Shown one piece after another: positions 34,601 to 40,780 of a stretch of DNA of 40,780 bases (positions within the stretch are counted from its first letter, which is position 1; every line of letters begins with the position of its first letter). Where the stretch lies: NCBI GenBank assembly GCA_017964005.1, contig JAGCSR010000039.1, positions 1 to 40,780 on the forward strand, in the 5' to 3' direction. The DNA comes from Clostridiales bacterium (GTDB lineage: Bacteria > Bacillota > Clostridia > Saccharofermentanales > Saccharofermentanaceae). The notes under the pieces were generated by a model. The model had not been told where the DNA came from. It saw only the letters and a list, made by a program, of their open reading frames with translations, and made no database searches. The position numbers were made by a program, and so were the translations under genes.

Positions 34601-35458
34601 TCCAATAACATCGAGTCCGGTGAGGCTAAGATCACCATCACGGGTATCGGCAATTTCTACGGCACGAAGATCATGACATTCAAGATCAAGACTTCTCCGA
34701 TCCTCTTCAACGCTGAGAGCATCACTGTTGTGGCAGGCGAGACCGCTAAGATCCCTTATACAGCTTCGGAGAAGGTGAAGTTCACGAGCTCCAACAAGAA
34801 GATCTGTAAGGTAAGCTCTGACGGAACCGTCATGGGTCTTATGGCAGGTCAGGTTACCGTAACCGCCAAGTCCGAGTCCGGTGTCAAGAAGACCATCACC
34901 GTACAGGTTCTCTATAAGGATGTAACATCCGAGTTCGATTTCTGGTATAAGCCCTGCTACTACCTCACCAACAACGGTGTTGTAAAGGGTTACGACAATC
35001 AGACGAACTTCAAGCCTGCAAACGAGTGCACCAGAGCTCAGATGGTTACTTTCCTTTGGAGACTCGAAGGCAGCCCGAAGCCTGAGTCTGATGAATGCAA
35101 GTTCTCTGATGTCAAGGAATCCGATTACTTCTACAAGGCAGTGCTCTGGGCATCCGAGAAGAAGGTTGTCGAAGGCTATAAGGACGGAACATTCGGTCCT
35201 AAGAATGTCTGCCAGAGAAAGCATGCCGTAACATTCATGTGGAGACTTGCAGGCAAGCCGAAGCCGACAACAACGAAGAATAAGTTCTCTGATGTTAAGA
35301 AGAGCGACTACTTCTATAAGGCAGTGCTCTGGGCATCCGAGATGAAGATCGTCGAAGGCTACAAGGGCGGCTTGTTCAAGCCTGAAGGCAACTGCCTGAG
35401 ACGTCAGATGGTCACATTCCTCTATAAGTACGACAAGTACGTGAACGGGAAAGGCTGA
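28637..35458 (+). CDS. Giant exported SLH-domain protein 2 with longer Ig-like repeat array
   Basis: 2273 residues. Signal peptide MLRQFKKGISALLATAMVFSSWAMAWAD, then an N-terminal domain homologous to that of protein 1 (both contain an FHFVFDRT or LHFVFDRT motif). BIG2-like domains follow (about 365-445, SSDENVATVDENGVITAVGPGTVTVTA). Fifteen repeats span 777-2017, a final BIG2-like domain about 2018-2091 (FTSSNKKICKVSSDGTVMGLMAG), and three SLH domains 2092-2273 (signature sites CTRAQ, CQRKH, CLRRQ). The part from the last BIG2-like domain to the C-terminus is 256 residues, exactly as in protein 1, with long runs of identical DNA. It lies 169 bases after gene 1 with its own terminator. CAGGAGG at 28625-28631 sets the start. 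It probably forms a longer wall-anchored stalk than protein 1; ligand unknown. Confidence 0.92.
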   Translation: MLRQFKKGISALLATAMVFSSWAMAWADTGADILSDYQITLKDKITYSDYATFSSDSGLIQDSNSVEVKASAGHSKLVLDDNDEEGVLYIDQGPAGSDPVSMEDILNGYFEEHPDADQDAYNAARDELIKDHDPLGLKGKPYVAILHIEGDPDKGDVRVTVQDPTVGSNKRWSLFKVNQMGTDNDFILYANPGSSDETSLSITQSESSAVTRKLTVKKAIPFTEFFIREEAVLGQSEGQAIASYENGKVNSIQSIECMCDDEFHFVFDRTKTLAGTSGDTVVYKLEENNGEVDGAVTVTYDDETKTSAKVKINGDLLDLSKPHLLVIDVNSSAFDEATGAERLTRPLIAIGLDILPLKPFTAVDIAEDTYEISTVKTPAFDLAAEIATEPADAVDRLIYTSSDENVATVDENGVITAVGPGTVTVTAASEKGAESDSCEITVKPDVTSIVINDPSEIVVGEEKDVEFTVVPAYDAVDNPSDPEDVTWSSEDDTILTVTQDTDGSVKIAVPDTADLGGKTSTKVKIFATTNYGVENETKAEKEITVYTNTATTAITNTVEQTDTDPVNLSKSLNEITAGEEYSIYDGQSVKITSDTKGTDDKPTIDTITWKATIGSTITDADLTDSKVQKWISTSYDPDTKELSVTFLDGKNGDVILTAYADSDDTVRSTVTFHVNKKTTGLDYSASTELDQLVAGQEFTVDYTLQPNDSLNVDSVYVESSDDTVLEVTDYATPGTISLKAVGAGNAKILVYATYDNALTGSDTTYYTYIEQIDVVVKKDIKDAEISAISDKIFKNARFTVEDIADEVVVKHGGTTLVSGTDYDLAITDGGFDVGTCTVTVTGKGASYAGSAKVTFEILPYDVTGSAIEVVDPDKIFYTGLPVEPEVKITVAGLNDVVLKAGTDYALSYTSNTDVAEGPATVTATATGNYTGTLDTTFDVLPRAIGNTTVVSIDTLYEDSGNRTVYTGAPIEPTITAKNVNTGDELVEGTDYELSYEDNENIGFAHVIVTGKGNYDNTTMLVFEIVPHDFTDVDIEPIADLIYNGEDQCPEPKVTFDGNDLVKDVDYELSWSDNRDVGTGHVTVTGIGNFDFSETCDFAITEYELTEANTEITYDRIVYNGLDQTPELVVKIKDSASPLNGTVIARADDGSADYKVAYSDNIDATEEAIATITATNNYTGEFDFKFTISRAPITEIEIDDQPNMVYTGDALEPDISARFIVKSVDAGGYPVETAVDLVLGTDYDLAYDNNFNASNTSINSHMAKITIKATKNFIGSTDIFFTIDPLDIGDATVTVDPIADETYDLDYHTPDPVVNFDNGNGVSYVMKPGEDYEVDWNNNFDATTAAEVNISGLNNFTSSRIENFVINPYDIEAANTDGKLGIEFERVVYNGLPQTPEFTIVVDDADNGFKGYYLFRNDKGYGDFTVAYTDNVNAVDDSKVTITGTGNYTGSFDVDFDIVPAEVTDSNFVITKLDDIIYDGAKHTPEIEAKWMQPDPNPDVDPTPVDLVKDTDYTLDYGENTNAGTADVIVTGTGNFKGTKTIHFTIERKDISADDVAFTAIADETYTTKEITPFPEIVYNEMTLVNGKDVSCEYKDNVNAGTALVTVTGIGNYKGSKDVEFTILPYELTADNTKVTIDAIEYTGVAREPAVTVFVNDFDRFIGRKDNGTADFKISYKDNVNAGNEAVATVTGTKNYTGEFDVKFTIDPANVSNMSIKAMDDLIYNGAAQEPDINATNKVTQDKLVSGTDYELEYKNNENVGTAIVTVKGLGNYTGTRTVNFRIAAESIANTKIADIEDQVYAFGKAIKPSLTITFADKTLVEGKDYRVVYKDNIDAGTATVTITGIGNFGSTKAVTFKITPFELTDFNADIAIDAVSYDGTAKTPNVTVTVKDSGRVIARNDMGTADFKVTYSDNTASGQDTASAVITGTNNFTGSVTKKFTINAVNIDYAGAESIPAKNYTGKEITPKVNLTYKTKKLVEGTDYEVAYSNNIESGEAKITITGIGNFYGTKIMTFKIKTSPILFNAESITVVAGETAKIPYTASEKVKFTSSNKKICKVSSDGTVMGLMAGQVTVTAKSESGVKKTITVQVLYKDVTSEFDFWYKPCYYLTNNGVVKGYDNQTNFKPANECTRAQMVTFLWRLEGSPKPESDECKFSDVKESDYFYKAVLWASEKKVVEGYKDGTFGPKNVCQRKHAVTFMWRLAGKPKPTTTKNKFSDVKKSDYFYKAVLWASEMKIVEGYKGGLFKPEGNCLRRQMVTFLYKYDKYVNGKG
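30965..34687 (+). repeat. Array of fifteen 75-95 residue repeats in SLH protein 2
   Basis: Module starts: 30965, 31208, 31454, 31709, 31934, 32198, 32483, 32732, 33008, 33272, 33503, 33752, 33983, 34211, 34463. By signatures the order is lead, A', B, C, then A, B, C three times, then A and terminal. The last five modules are 83, 77, 76, 84 and 75 residues, identical in length to the last five of protein 1. The two extra triplets (31934-33502) are longer and more diverged, with inserts such as DPNPDVDPTPVDLV. Confidence 0.88.
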
Positions 35459-35486
35459 TAAGACGATCTGATTTCTGATCAACTGC

Positions 35487-35517
35487 ATGGGCTGTCCTTC
35501 GGGGCAGCCCATTTCTT
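35487..35517 (+). terminator. Intrinsic terminator after SLH gene 2
   Basis: ATGGGCTGTCC and GGGGCAGCCCAT form a stem with a short loop (35487-35512), followed by a weak T-rich run. It shares its core with the terminator of SLH gene 1, consistent with tandem duplication including the 3' flank. Confidence 0.75.
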
Positions 35518-35543
35518 ATGCTGATGATATTGTTTTCGCGTAT

Positions 35544-35576
35544 AAAAAACTGCCCCGGCTGATGCCGGGACAGTTT
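35544..35576 (-). terminator. Terminator of leuS (possibly bidirectional)
   Basis: AAACTGCCCCGGC (35547-35559) pairs with GCCGGGACAGTTT (35564-35576) around a TGAT loop. On the minus strand it ends in TTTTTT, 26 bases after the leuS stop; on the plus strand TTTCTTCGTTTTT follows, so it may also back up termination of SLH gene 2. Confidence 0.88.
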
Positions 35577-35601
35577 CTTCGTTTTTGATCGTTAATCGAT
35601 A

Positions 35602-38088
35602 TTACTTAGCTACGATGTTTGCAAGTCTTCCTTTGACATAGATGAACTTGACGATGTTCCTGCCTGCAAGGGCTTCGTCGAATCTTGCATCTGCCTTGAC
35701 GATCTCTTCTACGGCTGCCTGATCTGCATCGGAAGGAATGTTGATCTTGAACTGGATCTTGCCGTTGATCTGTACTGCGATCTCAACTGTATCGAGTACG
35801 AGAGCCGATTCATCGAACTCGGGCCATTCTTCGTTGAAGATCGAATAACCGTTGCCCAGAGTCTCCCAGATCTCTTCTGCGAAGTGAGGAGCGAAGGGGG
35901 AGAGGATGAGGACGAGCTTCTCGAAAGCGGCTCTTAAGACCTGAGGATCAGCGTCAGGTGTCTGCTGGTACTTGCCGATAGCGTTCAGGAGCTCCATCAT
36001 ACGTGCGATGGCCGTATTGAACTGGAATCTGTCGATATCGGCGGTAGCTGCCTTGATAGCGTAGTTAACAGCATAGTTAAGATCTTTTGCTGAAGCTGTT
36101 GCTGCGGCTCCGTCTGCAGGATCTGCCTTGGCGGGAGCAGCGGCTGCTACATCTTCTGTCAGTCTTTCGATCCTTCTTATGAACTTAACGATAGCCTGCA
36201 GGCCTTCGTCGTTCCAGGGACCGCCGTCGATATAGGAGAAACCGAATCCCAGATATGTCCTGAAGACATCGGAACCGTACTTAATGATGTAATCGTCAGG
36301 CATAACGGTGTTGCCCTTGGACTTACTCATCTTCTGGCCGTCTGAACCAAGGATTACACCTTGGTGTACGAGGCTCTTGAAGGGCTCGTCGAAATCGAGC
36401 AGGCCCATGTCACGCATTGCCTTTGTGAAGAATCTTGCGTAGAGGAGATGCATTGAAGCATGCTCAGCACCGCCTACGTACTTATCGACAGGGCACATCT
36501 TGTTGATCTTGTCCTTGTCGAAGATCTTATCTGCGTTTTTGTTATCTGCATAACGGAACTGATACCAGGAAGAGTCAACGAATGTATCCATAGTGTCAGG
36601 ATCGCGCTTTGCATCGCCGCCGCACTTGGGGCACTTGCAGTTGATGAAACTGTCACACTTTGCAAGCGGGGACTCTCCGTCCGGCTTGAACTCGACATCG
36701 TAAGGGAGAAGGACAGGAAGGTCTTCTTCCGGAACGGGTACCACGCCGCACTCGGGGCAGTGGATCATGGGGATAGGTGTGCCCCAGTAACGCTGACGGG
36801 AGATGAGCCAGTCACGGAGTCTGTAATTGACTTTCTTCTCGCCCATGCCCATTGTATTGAGCTTTGCAACGATAGCATCGATCGCTTCGTGCATATCGAG
36901 CCCGTCGAATTCGCCGGAATTTACGAGGACACCGCTTTTCTCACAGTAAGGGAGTTCATCATCGACTCCGGGAGCGGACTGTACTACACGGATTATCTCA
37001 AGACCGTACTTCTTTGCGAATTCAAAGTCACGCTCGTCGTGGGAAGGAACTGCCATGACAACGCCGGTGCCGTAGCCTGCGATTACATAATCTGCAGCCC
37101 AGATCGGGACTTTGCGGCCGTTCAAAGGATGGATCGCATAAGAACCCGTGAAGACACCTGTCTTCTCACGTGTTGTGGACATTCTGTCGATGTCCGTTAC
37201 CTTTGAGGTCTGTCTCTTATATTCTTCGACTGCCTCGCGGCATTCGTCTGTTGTCAGCTTATCGCAGAGCTCGGATTCTGGAGCAACAACTACGTATGTG
37301 CAGCCCATGAACGTATCCGCACGGGTAGTGAAGACCTCGAGCTTTACGGGATTGCCGTCTTCGTCCTTAAGTTCTTCGCCGTTCTTCTCAACGTAGAGGG
37401 CTACCTGTGAACCTTCGGAGCGGCCGATCCAGTTGGTCTGGATCTTCTTGGTCTTCTCCGGCCAGTCGAGGTCGGGGATGCAGTCCAGGAGTTCCTGAGC
37501 GTAGTCTGTGATCTTGAAGAACCACTGTGTCATGTGCTTATGGATGACTTCGGAGCCGCATCTCTCGCATGCACCGTCTACGACCTGCTCGTTGGCAAGA
37601 ACGGTGTTGCAGGAAGGACACCAGTTGACGGGTGCGTTCTTCCTGTATGCAAGACCCTTCTCGAATAACTTGATGAAGAACCACTGATTCCACTTATAGT
37701 ATTCGGGAGTGCAGGTAGCTAGCTCGTAGTTCCAGTCGAAGGTCGCGCCCATCTCGCGGAGCTGCTTCTCCATAGTCTCTATGTTCTTCATTGTGGAATC
37801 CTTGGGATGGATCCCCGTCTTGATAGCATAGTTCTCGGCAGGGAGGCCGAAAGCGTCGAATCCCATGGGATGGAACACGTTGAATCCCTGCATTCTCTTC
37901 ATTCTGGACCAGGAATCCGTCAGGGAGTAGTTATACCAGTGTCCCAGGTGGAGATTGGCTCCTGAAGGATATGAGAACATCTCCAAGCAGTAAAGCTTCT
38001 TCTTGTCGGAGTTCTCGTCAAACTTGTAAAGTTCGGTATCTGCCCATTTCTTTTGCCATTTACGGTCGATATCGATTGAATATCTCAT
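35602..38088 (-). CDS. leuS: Leucine--tRNA ligase
   Basis: A class I aminoacyl-tRNA synthetase that charges tRNA-Leu. The 828 residues match bacterial LeuRS. The HIGH-type motif is HLGH at 47-50 in [16 protein letters not shown], and KMSKS is at 586-590 in [10 protein letters not shown]. Zinc-binding pairs appear as CPSCNTVL...CERCG and CPECG...CPKCGG. The CP1 editing domain contains the conserved TTRADTFMG, here as [24 protein letters not shown] lies upstream of the ATG. Unlike aspS, no T-box leader is visible in the 159-base gap shared with mreB. Confidence 0.97.
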   Translation of the reverse strand: MRYSIDIDRKWQKKWADTELYKFDENSDKKKLYCLEMFSYPSGANLHLGHWYNYSLTDSWSRMKRMQGFNVFHPMGFDAFGLPAENYAIKTGIHPKDSTMKNIETMEKQLREMGATFDWNYELATCTPEYYKWNQWFFIKLFEKGLAYRKNAPVNWCPSCNTVLANEQVVDGACERCGSEVIHKHMTQWFFKITDYAQELLDCIPDLDWPEKTKKIQTNWIGRSEGSQVALYVEKNGEELKDEDGNPVKLEVFTTRADTFMGCTYVVVAPESELCDKLTTDECREAVEEYKRQTSKVTDIDRMSTTREKTGVFTGSYAIHPLNGRKVPIWAADYVIAGYGTGVVMAVPSHDERDFEFAKKYGLEIIRVVQSAPGVDDELPYCEKSGVLVNSGEFDGLDMHEAIDAIVAKLNTMGMGEKKVNYRLRDWLISRQRYWGTPIPMIHCPECGVVPVPEEDLPVLLPYDVEFKPDGESPLAKCDSFINCKCPKCGGDAKRDPDTMDTFVDSSWYQFRYADNKNADKIFDKDKINKMCPVDKYVGGAEHASMHLLYARFFTKAMRDMGLLDFDEPFKSLVHQGVILGSDGQKMSKSKGNTVMPDDYIIKYGSDVFRTYLGFGFSYIDGGPWNDEGLQAIVKFIRRIERLTEDVAAAAPAKADPADGAAATASAKDLNYAVNYAIKAATADIDRFQFNTAIARMMELLNAIGKYQQTPDADPQVLRAAFEKLVLILSPFAPHFAEEIWETLGNGYSIFNEEWPEFDESALVLDTVEIAVQINGKIQFKINIPSDADQAAVEEIVKADARFDEALAGRNIVKFIYVKGRLANIVAK

Positions 38089-38125
38089 TATTCTTGTCTC
38101 CCGTTCTTATTATCGTTAACGACTA

Positions 38126-38154
38126 ATTGTAACACTTGTAAGGCTACTTGTGAT
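38126..38154 (-). promoter_or_regulatory. Possible leuS promoter
   Basis: On the minus strand, TACAAT (38126-38131) lies 17 bases from ATCACA (38149-38154), which matches the -35 consensus at four of six positions. Its -35 abuts the mreB -35 on the other strand. Confidence 0.35.
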
Positions 38155-38182
38155 TGATTTTTATTGAATGTAATGTAATAAT
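38154..38182 (+). promoter_or_regulatory. Possible mreB promoter
   Basis: TTGATT (38154-38159) is followed after 16-17 bases by TAATAAT (38176-38182). It is divergent from the leuS promoter, and the two elements nearly overlap. Confidence 0.4.
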
Positions 38183-38247
38183 CTATCTGTTTGTGAAGAA
38201 TGATTCGCACCTTTTTGCGTGCGTTACTGATATACGAGGTAATTTAT

Positions 38248-39258
38248 ATGGCTTTAGGAATGGAAATAGGTATCGATCTTGGCACGAGTTCTGTCCTCAT
38301 CTATCAAAGAGGACAGGGAGTTAAGCTCGTACAGCCCTCGGTAGTCGCAGTCAACAGCAAGACCGGTAAGGTCCTGGCAGTTGGCGAGCAGGCAAGTCTC
38401 ATGTTGGGAAGGACTCCTAACGTTGTAGAGGCTATCCGTCCTTTGAGAGAGGGTGTTATCTCCGATTTCCGCGCTACAGAAGTTATGCTCAAAGCCTTTA
38501 TCGGCGAGGTCTGCAAAGGTTTTCGTGCAACATACTTCAAGCCTACTATCGTTGTCTGCGTTCCTTCGGTCATTACTCCCGTTGAGCAGCAGGCAGTAGA
38601 GAATGCCTGCCGTCACGCAGGTGCCAAGGATGTATTCCTTATCAGAGAGCCTATCGCGGCCGCCATCGGTGCCGGAATAGATATTACCAAGGCCTGCGGT
38701 TCCATGATCGTCGATATCGGCGGCGGAACCACGGATATCGCTGTTATATCCCTGTGCGAGCCTGTTGTTGACGCATCGTTGAAGGTTGCGGGCGACAAGT
38801 TCGACGAGGCTATCATCAAGCATGTACGTAAGCGCCATAACATCCTTATCGGTGAGAAGACAGCTGAGAAGCTGAAGATCGAGATCGGCTGTGCTTATCC
38901 CCGTGACGAAGAGCTTACACTGGATGTCCAGGGACGTAACATCATCACCGGACTTCCTTCTACGGTTACCGTATCCTCCACGGAGATGCTGGAAGCTTTG
39001 GAAGAGCCTATCGGACAGATCTTCGAAGCTGTTCATAACGTTCTTGAGAGGACACCTCCGGAACTCATGGCTGATATCTCCCAGAGAGGTATCGTCATGA
39101 CAGGCGGCGGCGCAATGCTCTACGGCTTGGATCACATGCTGTCGAACCGTATCGGTATCGATGTATCCCTGGCTCAGGACCCCATAAGATGCGTTGTTAT
39201 CGGAACAGGAAAGTCACTGGATCTCATGGATAAGTTCGCAGCTTTGAGTGACGAGTAA
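38248..39258 (+). CDS. mreB: MreB/Mbl-type bacterial actin
   Basis: A 336-residue actin-like protein that polymerises under the membrane and guides side-wall synthesis in rod-shaped cells. The nucleotide-binding motifs are GIDLGTSSVLIY (phosphate 1), VDIGGGTTDIAVISL (phosphate 2) and VMTGGGAMLYGLDHML (adenosine). The start at 38248 (MALGMEIGIDLG) was chosen over an upstream in-frame ATG because CGAGGT sits 7 bases before it and the length then fits the family. MreB and Mbl cannot be separated from sequence alone. mreC and mreD are not adjacent; a terminator follows, so it is monocistronic, more like mbl in arrangement. Confidence 0.93.
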   Translation: MALGMEIGIDLGTSSVLIYQRGQGVKLVQPSVVAVNSKTGKVLAVGEQASLMLGRTPNVVEAIRPLREGVISDFRATEVMLKAFIGEVCKGFRATYFKPTIVVCVPSVITPVEQQAVENACRHAGAKDVFLIREPIAAAIGAGIDITKACGSMIVDIGGGTTDIAVISLCEPVVDASLKVAGDKFDEAIIKHVRKRHNILIGEKTAEKLKIEIGCAYPRDEELTLDVQGRNIITGLPSTVTVSSTEMLEALEEPIGQIFEAVHNVLERTPPELMADISQRGIVMTGGGAMLYGLDHMLSNRIGIDVSLAQDPIRCVVIGTGKSLDLMDKFAALSDE

Positions 39259-39283
39259 TATTGGTAAGAAAGCAATGAAGAAG

Positions 39284-39314
39284 GGATGTCTCAGACTGCT
39301 GAGGCATCCTTTTT
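39284..39314 (+). terminator. Intrinsic terminator after mreB
   Basis: GGATGTCTCAG (39284-39294) pairs with CTGAGGCATCC (39299-39309) with one mismatch, followed by TTTTTG. It lies 25 bases after the stop codon. Confidence 0.9.
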
Positions 39315-39320
39315 GTTAGT

Positions 39321-39434
39321 TTTCTATCAAATCGTTAGAAATTGATTTTTGATAGGAAAAACTGCAGCTGTTTTTCTATCATTTTCGAGAAAAGAGAGAT
39401 TTGATAGAAAAAATCGGCAGATATTTCTATCAAA
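39321..39434 (+). repeat. Five alternating copies of TTTCTATCAAA (palindromic array)
   Basis: The 11-mer TTTCTATCAAA or its complement recurs about every 25 bases with alternating orientation: plus at 39321-39331, minus near 39348-39359 (one extra base), plus near 39371-39381 (end changed), minus at 39400-39410, plus at 39424-39434. Copies 1, 4 and 5 match exactly. Adjacent copies can pair, giving hairpins such as GATAGGAAAAACTGCAG paired with CTGTTTTTCTATC. No gene is seen in this 39259-39471 gap. Confidence 0.8.
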
Positions 39435-39552
39435 CTTGCAGAACTTGGAATTTTTGAAGTGGTAACGTAAAAGTAGACACCTGACGAAAAGTATATACAC
39501 CTAAAGGAGTTTCAGCTACATTATTAAGTATCAAATAAACAGAGGTGTAAAA

Positions 39553-39882
39553 ATGTTCGGCACAAAAGAAGAAAGATTAGCCATTGGTAAGCGTGTTCAC
39601 GATGGTGAATTAACAAAACATGAGGCTTCCGTTAAATATGGCATCCCGGAAAACACAATTAGAGGTTGGGTGGTCCAATATGAGAAATCAATTGGCGAAA
39701 GAAAACCAAACAATGTTCTCAGCAACGAAAGAGCTGCATATGAGAACATGACCAGAGATGAACTGATCGATGCACTTATCTTGGCTAAAGCCAATGAATT
39801 GCGGGCAAAAAAAGGATACGAAGTGAGAGGAGATGGTGCAAACAAGGAATTCATTCCTTTAAACAACAAGAATTCGAAATAG
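39553..39882 (+). CDS. IS3-family transposase OrfA
   Basis: A 109-residue DNA-binding subunit with a helix-turn-helix of the IS3 OrfA type: RLAIGKRVHDGELTKHEASVKYGIPENTIRGWVVQYEKS (about 8-46). A charged helix follows (ENMTRDELIDALILAKANELRAKKG) that would act as the leucine-zipper-like dimer region. AGAGGTG precedes the ATG. In this family OrfA alone regulates, and fusion to OrfB by frameshift yields the active transposase. Confidence 0.9.
   Translation: MFGTKEERLAIGKRVHDGELTKHEASVKYGIPENTIRGWVVQYEKSIGERKPNNVLSNERAAYENMTRDELIDALILAKANELRAKKGYEVRGDGANKEFIPLNNKNSK
39807..39813 (+). other. Programmed -1 frameshift site A-AAA-AAA
   Basis: In the orfA frame the sequence reads GCA-AAA-AAA-GGA, the classic IS3-family slippery heptamer. 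After a -1 slip the frame is open without a stop from here through all of orfB (continuing AAA AAA AGG ATA CGA ...), giving an OrfAB fusion. An AAGGAAT/ATTCCTT stem at 39845-39860 could stimulate it, though it is about 30 bases away. Confidence 0.85.
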
Positions 39883-40733
39883 TGTTTGAACTATCCGGTG
39901 AATTCCCGGTAAAGAGACTCTGCAGAGTGTTGAGTGTCAATCGAAGTGGATTCTATAAATGGAAGAAACGCTTGGAGAACCCTTCGCCCAAGATGCAATC
40001 CTTTATCCAGGATGTGCAGATATTTAGGGAATATCACGAGAAGTATCCTTCACATGGCTACAGATGGCTCAATGCGAAGATACGCTTGGATGAAGGTTTA
40101 TTGATGTCAGATCAGAGAGCACACAGATGCTGTAAGTTTGCAGGAATAGCCAGCAAAGCAAAACGATACCGTTACAAGAAGGCAGGAACACCGGACCGCT
40201 TATTCCCTAATCTCCTTATGGCCGGAATAAAGATAGATGGTCCTCTTCAGTGTGTAGTAAGCGACATGACCGCCTTCAAAGTTGATGGTACATACTATGA
40301 ACTCACACTCTATATGGATCTGTGGAACAACGAGATAGTGGCCCACGAGCTATCTGCGAAGAAAGGTGACAGAATGACATATCTTAACGGTCTGCATACA
40401 CTTATAGATCTTAAGAAAGAGAATCCTGAACTTAATATGGTTCTACATACAGATCAAGGCTCTGTGTATTCTTCGAAGGAATTCAACGAATTGCTTCCGC
40501 TGTACAATATTACCCGTTCTATGTCCAGGGCCGGCACACCCACGGACAATGCAGCAATGGAGGCTATTAACGGATGGATTAAAGAAGAAATGAAACTGGA
40601 CTTCCACATATCCGGAGAGGATGTAAAGAAAGAGGTAGACGACTACATCGTGTTCTTCAACGAGAGAAGACCTGCCTACTCTTTAAATTATCTGACTCCA
40701 AAAGAGTTCAAAGCTATCTACAGTTCCAATTGA
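39882..40733 (+). CDS. IS3-family transposase OrfB (DDE integrase core)
   Basis: A 283-residue catalytic subunit. An N-terminal HTH_21-like region (EYHEKYPSHGYRWLNAKIR) precedes the rve integrase core. The catalytic triad is D128 (CVVSDMTAF), D191 (LHTDQGSVYSS) and E227 (DNAAMEAINGWIK). The 35 residues between D191 and E227 fit the DD(35)E spacing of the family exactly. It ends with RRPAYSLNYLTPKEF, as usual. The GTG at 39882 overlaps the orfA stop codon; the main product is probably the OrfAB fusion made by frameshifting. Confidence 0.93.
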   Translation: MFELSGEFPVKRLCRVLSVNRSGFYKWKKRLENPSPKMQSFIQDVQIFREYHEKYPSHGYRWLNAKIRLDEGLLMSDQRAHRCCKFAGIASKAKRYRYKKAGTPDRLFPNLLMAGIKIDGPLQCVVSDMTAFKVDGTYYELTLYMDLWNNEIVAHELSAKKGDRMTYLNGLHTLIDLKKENPELNMVLHTDQGSVYSSKEFNELLPLYNITRSMSRAGTPTDNAAMEAINGWIKEEMKLDFHISGEDVKKEVDDYIVFFNERRPAYSLNYLTPKEFKAIYSSN

Positions 40734-40780
40734 AGGTATATATTTCTTGTTTGGGTGTCTACATTCGCTTGACTAGTGCA

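Larger units (their letters stand above)
39472..40763 (+). mobile_element. IS3-family insertion sequence, apparently complete
   Basis: About 1.29 kb with two overlapping ORFs in the -1 relation and imperfect terminal inverted repeats. Left end AGTAGACACCTGACG (from 39472); right end, read inward on the other strand, TGTAGACACCCAAAC (from 40763). Nine bases GTAGACACC are identical, and a second match TATATAC lies further in. No flanking direct repeat is evident at these boundaries, so the exact ends are uncertain by a few bases. Both ORFs are intact and the DDE residues are present, so the element may be active. Confidence 0.88.

Noticed and set aside
36460..37206. A 248-codon plus-strand frame within leuS
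   Set aside because: It is antisense to the conserved LeuRS core and has no independent start signal.
38200..38247. Upstream ATG at 38200 as the start of MreB
   Set aside because: The extra 16 residues are not typical of MreB and lack a ribosome binding site; CGAGGT points to 38248.
38089..38247. T-box or other riboswitch before leuS
   Set aside because: No T-box core or matching stem is present in this 159-base gap on either strand; only ordinary promoter-like elements were seen.
39321..39434. CRISPR array
   Set aside because: The repeated units are only 11 bases, alternate in orientation and have no unique spacers of uniform type; no cas genes are present.

Overview
The window reads as chromosomal DNA of a Gram-positive member of the Firmicutes, most likely class Clostridia. 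Support comes from a tRNA-sensing T-box leader upstream of aspS, the ireB-ruvX-DUF1292 gene block, MtaB, DUF4364, YunG-like and YfhO-type proteins, strong GGAGG ribosome binding sites, and two giant secreted proteins with S-layer homology (SLH) domains. Base composition is near 50% GC in most genes I sampled by eye. I cannot name the species; a Saccharofermentans-like or other Oscillospirales lineage is only a guess. No tRNA, rRNA or CRISPR array was recognised.

Layout. Positions 1-6.4 kb hold housekeeping genes on the plus strand: the 3' end of rnr (RNase R), a T-box leader, aspS, mtaB, then ireB, ruvX and two consecutive DUF1292-type genes, followed by a CPBP membrane protease. Positions 6.4-11.3 kb hold a 1021-residue membrane-anchored protein (propeller-like region, carbohydrate-binding-like region, degenerate GH51-like region) convergent with a minus-strand pair: a secreted FN3-transglutaminase-like protein and a DUF4364 protein. 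Positions 11.5-18.8 kb carry pgi, two large polytopic proteins (YfhO and DUF2142 types, probably envelope glycan related), and a CcdA-TlpA thiol-redox pair. Positions 18.8-21.2 kb hold a minus-strand operon (DUF2975, small HTH regulator, DUF4153-like membrane protein). It is divergent from a Gly-rich, TPM-like, zinc-ribbon membrane protein gene and a YunG-like gene.

Positions 23.1-35.5 kb are the most striking part: two tandem paralogous genes for 1767- and 2273-residue exported proteins. Each has a signal peptide, an N-terminal domain I do not recognise, Ig-like (BIG2-like) domains, a long array of 75-95 residue repeats, one more BIG2-like domain and three SLH domains. The arrays have a three-module higher-order period (A-B-C). 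Protein 2 has exactly two more ABC triplets than protein 1, which accounts for essentially the whole size difference. The first two thirds of gene 1 look much more AT-rich than its last third and than gene 2.

Positions 35.5-40.8 kb hold leuS (minus), an mreB/mbl-type gene (plus), an array of alternating palindromic 11-mers, and an apparently intact IS3-family insertion sequence with a canonical A-AAA-AAA frameshift site.

How it fits together: the core genes serve translation, RNA turnover, sugar metabolism and cell shape. The accessory genes are almost all envelope genes (SLH proteins, transglutaminase-like protein, glycan-type membrane proteins, extracytoplasmic thiol redox). The closest thing to an undescribed system here is the modular pair of SLH proteins. 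The functional link between these envelope genes is my inference.
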